Below, piece after piece: positions 46,099-52,837 of a DNA stretch of 64,000 bases (the first letter of the stretch is position 1; every line of letters starts with the position of its first letter). A program made the position numbers and the translations under genes. The notes below the pieces were generated by a model that was not told the origin of the DNA, made no database searches, and worked only from the letters and a program-made list of their open reading frames with translations. Origin of the DNA: Kribbella rubisoli (GTDB lineage: Bacteria > Actinomycetota > Actinomycetes > Propionibacteriales > Kribbellaceae); contig NZ_SHKR01000011.1 in the NCBI RefSeq assembly GCF_004217145.1, positions 806,001-870,000 on the forward strand. The letters run 5' to 3'.

Positions 46099-47121
46099 TC
46101 ACTTCCCGTAGAGCATCTTGACGGCTTCCTTGGCAACCACCTCGGAGGCGATCAGACCCCGCGAACGGGACCATTCGTTCGGGTCGACGTCGTAGCTCGC
46201 GTTGTTCTTCACCGCCGGGATCTCCTTCCACAGCGGACTCTTCTTCCACTGGTCCCGCAGCGTCGGCCCGTCGTTGGGAGCAATGAACATCACGTCCGGC
46301 TTCGTCGCGACCAGGGTCTCCAAGGTCAGCGAGACCGACGCATCGCCGGAGCTGTCCGGCAGCGGTGACTTGATACCGATGGCCGACAGCACGCCCGGCG
46401 TGTAGGCCTTCGGCGGGAACCCGGTGAAGCCCTTCTCCGAGGCCCGCACGAACAGGGCCTTGCGATTCTCGTCCGCGGGCGCCGTCGCCTTCAGGTCGGC
46501 CATGGTCTTGGCGTGCTCGGCCAGCCGGGTCTTCATCTGGTCGCACTTGTTCAGCGCGATGGCCGTGGACATCTCGCTGTCCAGCACCTGCTGGTAGTTG
46601 CCGTTCAGGCTGGCGTAGGCGATCGTCGGCGCGATCTTCGACAGCTGCGCGTAGATGGCCTTGTGCCGGCCGCTGTCGGCCACGATCAGGTCCGGCTTCA
46701 GCGCGGTGATCACCTGGATGTTCGGCGTCGCTCGCAGGCCGACCGACTTGTAGGTCCCGACCTGGTCGCGCAGCGCGGGGATGATCCGCTCCGGCTGGTC
46801 GTCGTCGGCAACGCCGACCGGTGACATGCCGACCGCGACGAGCGCGTCGACGAACGAATATTCGAGCGCCACCACCCGGGTCGGCGTACCGGTGATCGTG
46901 GTGGTGCCGAGGTCGTGCTTCACCGTGCGGGTGGCCTTACCGCACTGGTCCAGGTTCACGTCCGGGCTGACGCCTTCGGCGGCAGCTGCCCGGTCGGCGT
47001 TCGGCGCCGCTCCGGTGGAGGGTGAGGAGGCGGAGCCGCCGCAGCCGGACAGGGCGACCGCGGCGGCGGTCAGGGTGACGGCGACGGCGAAACGCCGCAA
47101 CCTCGAGGTTCGGTGGGACAT
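46099..47121 (-). CDS. siderophore-binding lipoprotein
   Basis: Predicted 340-residue periplasmic-type binding lipoprotein, FepB/FecB-like. The signal ends in the lipobox VALSGCGGS, which anchors it. The fold shows TPTRVVALEYSFVDALVAVGMSPVGVAD and the ligand-cleft strands NIQVITALKPDLIVADSG and ETLVATKPDVMFIAP. ATG 47121 has AGGAG upstream. The ligand is a ferric siderophore, most likely hydroxamate type, but this cannot be seen from sequence. It follows the C45 gene by 43 bases. Confidence 0.92.
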   Translation of the reverse strand: MSHRTSRLRRFAVAVTLTAAAVALSGCGGSASSPSTGAAPNADRAAAAEGVSPDVNLDQCGKATRTVKHDLGTTTITGTPTRVVALEYSFVDALVAVGMSPVGVADDDQPERIIPALRDQVGTYKSVGLRATPNIQVITALKPDLIVADSGRHKAIYAQLSKIAPTIAYASLNGNYQQVLDSEMSTAIALNKCDQMKTRLAEHAKTMADLKATAPADENRKALFVRASEKGFTGFPPKAYTPGVLSAIGIKSPLPDSSGDASVSLTLETLVATKPDVMFIAPNDGPTLRDQWKKSPLWKEIPAVKNNASYDVDPNEWSRSRGLIASEVVAKEAVKMLYGK

Positions 47122-47164
47122 GGCATTCGCTCCTGATGTCGACAATGCCTTGCAGGGGTGGGAT

Positions 47165-48343
47165 TCACCCGGCCGCGATGCGGGACAGGGCCGGGTCGTC
47201 GACGTCCGGACGGTCTGACAGACCGGGGCCGTCGTAGAGGTTCCAGGGGGCCTGCTGGTAGCTGTTCGCGCAGGGCAGGCCGGGAGTCAGCCGGTACGTG
47301 CCAGTGGTCAGATCGACCAGGCTGGACACGATCGTGGCGTAACGGTCGAGCTCGTGCCGGCGCGGATCGACGTGCTGGCAGACGGCGTTGGGGTGACTGA
47401 AGTGGTCGCTCATCGTGTTCTGCACGATGGTCTCGACGGCCTTCTCGGTGGTGCCGTCCTGGCGGACCTGACGCAGGCCCTCCTCGACGCGCGGCACCCG
47501 GTAGAGCGAATCCACCGAGAAAGGTCGGTAGGTGTCGTTGATCTGCGGCGGGACGAACGCCTGGAAGTGGTTGCCGTGGACAAGTAGTCCGTCGGTCGGA
47601 TACATCCAGCCGTGCCGTCCGGGCGTGGTCTCGACGTCGATGGCGAAACCGTCGCGGTGAGTCAGAAGCAGGTTGCTCGACAGGCTCTGGCGGACTCCGA
47701 AGACGACCTGCAGGGCGTCGTACAGGTCCCAGCTCTCCAGCACCATCCGGCGGACGAACGTGCCGGGTACGGCGAGACCGCGGCCGAAGCCGGCGCCCAG
47801 CCCGTTCGCGTTCAGGGACAGGCCGGCCGAGTTCGCGCCGTGCCGGGCCAGCTGGCCGGCCTCGACGTGCCCGATCACCGTCGGCTTGCCCGGCTGGGAG
47901 ATCCGCAGCAGCACGATCGTGTCGGCGATGCCGGCCCACAGGTCCCAGTTCTGACCGGACCAGACATGCCCGAGCGGATTGGCCGGCGGCAGGATCGCGA
48001 ACGACGTACAGCCGTCGTCACGCTCGTCCTCGTGGTCGAACGGGTTGCCGCGGGTGAGCTCGCCGCGGCTGTTCAGCGCGAGGATCTCGGCGAACGTGCG
48101 GCCGGATCCTTCGGCGATCCCGCGGACCTCGTCCAGCAGTTCAGGAGCGTGCGGCTCGATCACCGGGACCCAGTGCGGCGCGCGCTCGAGGACCTCGGTC
48201 CAGCTCAGCCCGGTGGCGCGCGGGACAGACTCGGCGTAGAACGCCAGCGAGCGCTCGATCAGCGGCCGCGCGGCCTCGCCGTACTGACGGCCGCGATCGC
48301 GGGCGTCGGCGCCGGAGATCTCGATGGTCGGAAGGTGTGCCAC
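47165..48343 (-). CDS. C45 family acyltransferase/amidohydrolase (IAT-like, self-processing)
   Basis: Predicted 392-residue Ntn-hydrolase of peptidase family C45 (isopenicillin N acyltransferase type). The nucleophile Cys lies in RDDGCTSFAI (about 112), so the precursor should cleave itself before this Cys. The motif GQNWDLW follows, and the helical and sheet core has AGLSLNANGLGAGFGRG and TPGRHGWMYPTDGLLVHGNHF. Family members transfer or remove acyl groups from amides. As the first gene of a siderophore-uptake operon it may deacylate a siderophore or quench a related compound. No signal peptide is seen, so it is cytoplasmic. The promoter and operator upstream face an RpiR gene. Confidence 0.85.
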   Translation of the reverse strand: MAHLPTIEISGADARDRGRQYGEAARPLIERSLAFYAESVPRATGLSWTEVLERAPHWVPVIEPHAPELLDEVRGIAEGSGRTFAEILALNSRGELTRGNPFDHEDERDDGCTSFAILPPANPLGHVWSGQNWDLWAGIADTIVLLRISQPGKPTVIGHVEAGQLARHGANSAGLSLNANGLGAGFGRGLAVPGTFVRRMVLESWDLYDALQVVFGVRQSLSSNLLLTHRDGFAIDVETTPGRHGWMYPTDGLLVHGNHFQAFVPPQINDTYRPFSVDSLYRVPRVEEGLRQVRQDGTTEKAVETIVQNTMSDHFSHPNAVCQHVDPRRHELDRYATIVSSLVDLTTGTYRLTPGLPCANSYQQAPWNLYDGPGLSDRPDVDDPALSRIAAG

Positions 48344-48398
48344 GGAAGTCGCTCCAGGAGGGGTGGACGGAAACTGGACACGCGCCGTTCGTTGTGTT

Positions 48399-48446
48399 CA
48401 CTACGAATATTCGTCTGACGGTAGTGATTGCTACAATCCCTGTCAA
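48399..48446 (-). promoter_or_regulatory. promoter and RpiR-type operator of the siderophore operon
   Basis: On the minus strand TTGACA (48441-48446) and TACCGT (48418-48423) are 17 bases apart. Directly downstream is the perfect palindrome ACGAATATTCGT (48403-48414). CACTAC (48399-48404) and GTAGTG (48421-48426) form an outer dyad of the kind used by RpiR regulators. The site would block transcription of the C45-siderophore operon and is divergent from the rpiR gene. Confidence 0.62.
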
Positions 48447-48540
48447 CGGGTCGGCGCATCGTTTACCTGGCGGTGACATAGCGGGCCGGATGACATGATC
48501 TGCGTATTGACAGGCACAACTGGGAGCCGGAGGAGCCGAC

Positions 48541-49467
48541 GTGACCGAAACCAAGGCGCCCACCCTGCCGGAGCGGGTGGCGAGCCGGATCGACTCGCTG
48601 ACCGCGACCGAGCGGAAGATCGCCGAGTACCTGTCGGCCCATCCCCAGGAGGCAGCCTTCTCCTCCGCCGAGGAGCTCGGCCGGGCAACCGGCACCAGCG
48701 ACGCCAGCGTGGTGCGCACCGCCAAGGCGCTGGGATTCGACGGCTTGCCCGGCCTGAAGCGATCGCTACAGGGCGAGCTACAGGCGCTGCTCAGCCCGGC
48801 GAACCGGCTCAGCAACAGCCTCGCGACGTTCGACGTCGGCGCCGAGGGCATCCTCACCGCGACCCTGCGCGACCACGTGGAGCGGCTCCAGCAGGCCGAA
48901 CGGACGATCGACCCGGAGGCTTTCGCGAGCGCCGTCGAGCTGATCGACTCCGCCCGCGAGACGCTCATCTGCGGTTTCGCCGGCCTGGACGGGATCTCGG
49001 CGTACACCGCGACCCACCTGACCCGCATCGGCCGCCGGGCGCGGGCCGCGTCGGACACCGGCTACCGGCTGGCCGACCGGCTGCTCACGCTCGGCCCGGA
49101 GGACGTCGTGGTGGTCATCGCCCACAACCGGATCATCGTCGAGACGCGCGTCATCCTCGACCTCTGCGCCGAGGTCGGCGCCCGCGTGGTGCTCATCACC
49201 GACACCCTCGGCGAAGCGCTCCGCGACCAGGTCGACGCCGTGCTGTCGGCGCCGACGAGCCGTCCGGGGACGTTCACCAGTCAGGCGACGGTGCTGATCC
49301 TGCTCGAGGCCCTGGTGATCGCGGTGGCCGCGCAGGACCAGGAGCGCTCGCTGCAGACGACCGACCGGATGAACCAGCTCCGGGAAGAGCTGATGGGCTT
49401 CTCGCGCGCCGACGAAGTCGCCCTGAACCTGCCGGCCGCGAAGCGCGACCGTAACAGGGACGCTTAG
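48541..49467 (+). CDS. RpiR/MurR family regulator (HTH plus SIS domain)
   Basis: Predicted 308-residue regulator. The N-terminal HTH_6 is LPERVASRIDSLTATERKIAEYL, then FSSAEELGRATGTSDASVVRTAKALGFDGLPGLK. A SIS phosphosugar-binding domain spans about 130-280, with LICGFAGLDGI, VVVIAHNRIIVET and VVLITDTLGEAL. SIS ligands are normally phosphorylated sugars or amino sugars, so control of a siderophore operon by this family is unusual. GTG 48541 follows GGAGG. It is divergent from the C45 gene. Its stop overlaps the convergent chrB-like gene by four bases. Confidence 0.9.
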   Translation: MTETKAPTLPERVASRIDSLTATERKIAEYLSAHPQEAAFSSAEELGRATGTSDASVVRTAKALGFDGLPGLKRSLQGELQALLSPANRLSNSLATFDVGAEGILTATLRDHVERLQQAERTIDPEAFASAVELIDSARETLICGFAGLDGISAYTATHLTRIGRRARAASDTGYRLADRLLTLGPEDVVVVIAHNRIIVETRVILDLCAEVGARVVLITDTLGEALRDQVDAVLSAPTSRPGTFTSQATVLILLEALVIAVAAQDQERSLQTTDRMNQLREELMGFSRADEVALNLPAAKRDRNRDA

Positions 49468-50033
49468 ACCGTGCCTTCGGTGCGTTCGTAGACGTCGGCC
49501 TCGAACTCCTCCAGCAGCCGCTCGCAGTCGGCCACCTTGGCCCTGGCCAACTCCTTGCCGTCGGCATCCATCCAGTCGCGATCCTCGACCTTGGCGAGCC
49601 AGCGGCGGAGCTTCTCCAGATCCTGGCGGATCTCCTCGGCCTCCTCGAAGGTGTAGTTCTCCCGGAACCGCTCGAACTCGATCTCCTTGACGAACTTGGT
49701 CTCGCACTCCTCGACGATCTCGGCGTACTCCTTGGCCGACTGGACCCGGAAGCCCTCGACGAACTGCTCGCGGGCGTCGTCGTCCAGATCGGTCAAGGTC
49801 AGGAACACGCTCGAGCCACCCAGCTCGGTGACCCGCTCGCGGACCTTCTCCATCCCGGCCCGCAGCTCGTCGCGGTCCGGCAGCACGCACACGGCCTGCT
49901 GCACGTAGAACCCGCCCAGGCGCTTGAGGTCCCGCCACACCGCCACCCGGGCCCGGGAGGACTCGCTGGGCACCTTGTAGATGAGCAGCAGCCAGCTCTC
50001 GGGGCTCTTGGCCTTGGTACGTCGGGTCGCCAT
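49464..50033 (-). CDS. chromate-resistance ChrB N-terminal domain protein
   Basis: Predicted 189-residue protein. It opens SWLLLIYKVPSESSRARVAVWRDLKRLGGFYVQQAVCVLP, the signature of the ChrB N-terminal domain. The rest is Glu-rich coiled helix (KEIEFERFRENYTFEEAEEI). ChrB is known as a chromate-sensing regulator in some plasmids, but this short version has no C-terminal domain and its job is unclear. ATG 50033 is chosen by homology of the start. It lies ten bases after the etfBA stop on the same strand and could share its transcript. Confidence 0.78.
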   Translation of the reverse strand: MATRRTKAKSPESWLLLIYKVPSESSRARVAVWRDLKRLGGFYVQQAVCVLPDRDELRAGMEKVRERVTELGGSSVFLTLTDLDDDAREQFVEGFRVQSAKEYAEIVEECETKFVKEIEFERFRENYTFEEAEEIRQDLEKLRRWLAKVEDRDWMDADGKELARAKVADCERLLEEFEADVYERTEGTV

Positions 50034-50043
50034 GCCGGACAGG

Positions 50044-51939
50044 TTATCCGCTGACACAGGACCGCAGCCCATCGACGAGGTACGGCATCACCTCCTGCCA
50101 GTCCGCGACCAGCCCGACGTCGCAGTGCGCGAAGATCTCCGCGGCCGGGTCGGTGTTGATCGCGACGAGAGTCCCGGCGCGACCGGCGCCGGCCAGGTGG
50201 TTCAGGCTGCCGGACAGTCCGACGGCCAGATACATGCGCGGTGCGACACTGCGGCCGGTGATACCGATCTGCCGTCCGTGCGGGAGCCAGCCCTGGTCCG
50301 TCACCTTGCGAGTGGCGGCGAGCTCCGCGTTCAGCAGGGCGCGGACCGGCTCCAACTCGTCGTACTTGTCCGGTGGAACGCCACGACCGACGCCGATGAC
50401 GACCTCCGCGCGGTCGAGCGCGTCCCCGTCGTCTCCGGTACGCCGTTCTGTCCGGGTGATCGCGGTGTCGGGCTCGACGTGGAGTGCGTGCAGCTCGAGC
50501 GGTCGATCCACCCGTGGGGTGCGCAGTGGCAGCAGACCGGTCCTCAGCGTCGCGATCTGCGGGGTCCCGCGGCTAACGATCTCCGCCAGCGTGCCGCCCC
50601 CGGACGGCTTCAACCCACTCAACCGCCCATCCTTCGCAGACAGGCTGACGAGATCAGACATCAACCCCGCATCAGACGTAACCGCCAGCCGAGCAAGCAC
50701 TTCCCGATCCCACGGCAGAGCAGCACCCAGCACTGCCCACACCTGCCTGCCATTTAGCCATCCGGTAAGCCCCCTAGCCACCGCCCGAGGTTCCTCCCCA
50801 TCCACCACAACAACCGAATCAGCCCCCCACCGCCCAAGCTCCCGATCACCTTCTACCGTCGTAACAGCAGTAACCGAACCACCGATCTCCGCCGCCAAAG
50901 CGGCGGCCGTTCCAAGCAACGCCCGAGTCCCCTCCACAGGCCCAGCCCCCACCAACACCACCACCTCAGCTGCCGCCTGCTCACCCGGAGCGGAGGCTAC
51001 GGCCGGCTTCTCGGCCGGGCCCGCCGTGCGGCGCCCGTAGGGCGGGGTGGTGAGGGGGGCTGAGGTTGTGGGGTGAGGTTTGAAGCAGCCTCGGGCTGTT
51101 AGTTCGGTCAGGGCCCGGTCGACCTGCGACTGGAGGTGGCCGCGGAAGATTACTGGGTTTCTGGTGAGGGGGGCGGGGTGGACCTGGGCGACCTTGGTCG
51201 GGCTGGCGGGGAGGCCCCAGGGGGCTTCGGGGAGGTCGGCTGTGGTGACCTGGCGGACGGTGTCGGGGGGAGGCCAGGTGTCGGCTGGGGCCTTGGCGGG
51301 GTCGCAGGAACGTTCGGCTACTGCTACTACCGCGGGGAGGTCGATGGTGACCGACTCCGTGCCGGTGTCGTACTGGACTGTGGTGCGAAGTCGACCGTCG
51401 ACCGGTTCGAGCGTCAGGACGGGACCGGTGAAAGGCAGGCCGAGGAGTTCGGCGAGCATGGCGCCGACCGCTCCGGTGCTGCCGTCGACCGAGCTGTTGC
51501 CGACCAGGATCAGGTCCGGCGGATCGTCGAGCAGCCGAATCGTGGCTGCCAGCGCGCGAGCGGTCACCAGACAATCCGAGCCGGCCAGCGCGGGGTCCGA
51601 CAGCTGCACGGCATCGTCGGCACCCCACGCCAGCGCCTCACGCAGTACGTCGACAGCAGCCGGCGGGCCCATCGTGATCGCCGTACTGCGACCGCCTGTC
51701 TCCCGCGCCAGCCGGACCGCTTGCGCCACGGCCCGGCGGCACCACGGGTTCATCTCCGCGACCGCACCGGCCCGTTCGAGCCGCCCGTCCGCGTCGAGAC
51801 GACCACTGTGATCACCCTTGGGCACCTGCTTCACCAAGGCCGTGACTACCAGGGCGTGACTCCCGATCCCCTGCCGTAGCGAGCAGGTGCTCGGCGGAGC
51901 GTCTCGGTGTGCTGGAGGGGAGGGTTCGATGTGGTTCAT
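50044..51939 (-). CDS. fused electron-transfer flavoprotein (beta plus alpha)
   Basis: Predicted 631-residue chain joining EtfB (about 30-290) and EtfA (about 325-631). The beta half has VVTALVKQVPKGD, LREALAWGADDAVQL and ILVGNSSVDGSTGAVGAMLAE. The alpha half ends with the FAD signature, from TGRSVAPRMYLAVGLSGSLNHLAG to NTDPAAEIFAHCDVGLVADW. ETFs carry electrons from acyl-CoA or amine dehydrogenases to the quinone pool. Fusion removes the usual two-gene arrangement. No ATG, GTG or TTG lies just upstream of the first strand. The first usable start, ATG 51939, with GGAGGGAAGGGAACG before it, lies inside palindromic element B. A dehydrogenase partner is not adjacent. Confidence 0.85.
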   Translation of the reverse strand: MNHIEPSPPAHRDAPPSTCSLRQGIGSHALVVTALVKQVPKGDHSGRLDADGRLERAGAVAEMNPWCRRAVAQAVRLARETGGRSTAITMGPPAAVDVLREALAWGADDAVQLSDPALAGSDCLVTARALAATIRLLDDPPDLILVGNSSVDGSTGAVGAMLAELLGLPFTGPVLTLEPVDGRLRTTVQYDTGTESVTIDLPAVVAVAERSCDPAKAPADTWPPPDTVRQVTTADLPEAPWGLPASPTKVAQVHPAPLTRNPVIFRGHLQSQVDRALTELTARGCFKPHPTTSAPLTTPPYGRRTAGPAEKPAVASAPGEQAAAEVVVLVGAGPVEGTRALLGTAAALAAEIGGSVTAVTTVEGDRELGRWGADSVVVVDGEEPRAVARGLTGWLNGRQVWAVLGAALPWDREVLARLAVTSDAGLMSDLVSLSAKDGRLSGLKPSGGGTLAEIVSRGTPQIATLRTGLLPLRTPRVDRPLELHALHVEPDTAITRTERRTGDDGDALDRAEVVIGVGRGVPPDKYDELEPVRALLNAELAATRKVTDQGWLPHGRQIGITGRSVAPRMYLAVGLSGSLNHLAGAGRAGTLVAINTDPAAEIFAHCDVGLVADWQEVMPYLVDGLRSCVSG

Positions 51940-52010
51940 CGTTCCCTTCCCTCCAGTGCAGCGAGGCGCCCGTCGAGCGCCGCGCAGTAGGCAGGGGATC
52001 GGGAGTCACG
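51855..52010 (-). repeat. palindromic structured element, copy B (overlaps etfBA start)
   Basis: The arms 51855-51875 and 51990-52010 are perfect 21-base inverted repeats. The 114-base interior begins GTAGCGAGCAGGTGCTCGG and ends GCCGCGCAGTA, like copy A. It holds extra nested hairpins: GCGTCTCG/CGAGGCGC and CTGGAGGG..GGG/CCC..CCCTCCAG around a CGATG/CATCG loop. Aligned with copy A, the 17 arm bases next to the core differ at five positions, each compensated on the other arm. On the minus strand it carries GGAGGG and ATG, the apparent start region of etfBA. It is a dispersed structured RNA or palindromic repeat. Confidence 0.75.
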
Positions 52011-52018
52011 TCCTCGAT

Positions 52019-52741
52019 TCATGACAATCCGGTTCCTACGGCTAGACCGATGGCGAAGGTGACGGCGGCCGAGAGGCCGCCGAGGAGCAGTTGGCGGCCG
52101 CCGCCGTACCAGAACGGGCGGGCGGTGATCTTGCCGACGATGCCGCCGGTGACGACCAGGCCGAGGGCGCTGAGCAGCAACGCCGGCAGCACCGAGACGG
52201 CCCCGAAGAGGAACGGGAGCAGCGGGATTACCGCGCCGACAGCGAACGCCGCGAACGACGAGCCGGCCGCGACCCACGGCGACGGGAGATCATTGGGGTC
52301 GACACCGAGTTCTTCCCGGACGTGGACGTCGAGCGCGACCGCCGGGTTCGACGTCAGCTCGCGCGCGACCTCGGCCGCGAGCTCCGGACGCAGACCCTTG
52401 GCCTCGTACATCATCGCGAGCTCGCGCTCTTCTTCTTCCGGGTGGATCTCGAGCTCGCGTCGTTCGACCGCGATCTCGGCCTTCATCAACTCGGTCTGGG
52501 ACGACACCGAGGTGAACTCACCGGAGGCCATCGAGCAGGCGCCGGCGACCAGGCCGGCTAGCCCGGTCATGATCACGACCTTGCCGGTCGCACCGCCGCC
52601 GACCACACCGGCGACCAGCGCGAAGTTCGAGACCAGGCCGTCCATCACGCCGAACGTCGCCGGCCGCAGCCAGCCGCCGGTCACGTCGCGATGGGAGTGG
52701 TGGAGTTCGGGTGCTTCGGTTTCCGCAACATCCGCGGTCAT
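52019..52741 (-). CDS. VIT1/CCC1 family iron/manganese transporter
   Basis: Predicted 240-residue protein of the vacuolar iron transporter family: five membrane segments plus a soluble metal-binding domain of charged helices (about 75-150, MKAEIAVERRELEIHPEEEERELAMMYEAKG). The family motif VMDGLVSNFALVAGVVGGG is in TM1, and TM2 holds ACSMASGEFTSVSSQ. It moves ferrous iron or manganese out of the cytoplasm. ATG 52741 gives the natural start (MTADVAETEAPEL). Two iron boxes and a promoter lie just upstream, so expression should depend on iron through IdeR/DtxR. Confidence 0.87.
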   Translation of the reverse strand: MTADVAETEAPELHHSHRDVTGGWLRPATFGVMDGLVSNFALVAGVVGGGATGKVVIMTGLAGLVAGACSMASGEFTSVSSQTELMKAEIAVERRELEIHPEEEERELAMMYEAKGLRPELAAEVARELTSNPAVALDVHVREELGVDPNDLPSPWVAAGSSFAAFAVGAVIPLLPFLFGAVSVLPALLLSALGLVVTGGIVGKITARPFWYGGGRQLLLGGLSAAVTFAIGLAVGTGLS

Positions 52742-52763
52742 GGGGGAACATTCCTTCCGCAGG

Positions 52764-52833
52764 GTAGGTGAGCCTTCCCGCACTGAGGTTTGCGTAACCT
52801 CAGTTAATATGCATCACCTGTTACAACAGTCTA
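52764..52833 (-). promoter_or_regulatory. promoter with two IdeR/DtxR-type iron boxes
   Basis: The 19-mer TGAGGTTTGCGTAACCTCA (52784-52802) matches the DtxR/IdeR consensus TWAGGTWAGSCTWACCTWA at 15 of 19 positions. Its arms extend to CTGAGGTT/AACCTCAG. GTAGGTGAGCCTTCCCGCA (52764-52782) matches at 13 and abuts it. On the minus strand TAGACT (52828-52833) and TATTAA (52804-52809) form a promoter with an 18-base spacer; the first box begins just past the -10. IdeR should repress or activate the VIT gene with iron. Confidence 0.75.
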
Positions 52834-52837
52834 TTCG

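Noticed and set aside
46099..48343. Iron box before the siderophore operon
   Set aside because: I looked for TTAGG...CCTAA-type sites upstream of the C45 gene and the binding-protein gene and found none convincing.
34845..52010. The two palindromic elements as ends of one insertion sequence or composite transposon
   Set aside because: Each copy is a complete palindrome, both are in the same orientation, and the 17 kb between them holds ordinary chromosomal genes with no transposase.
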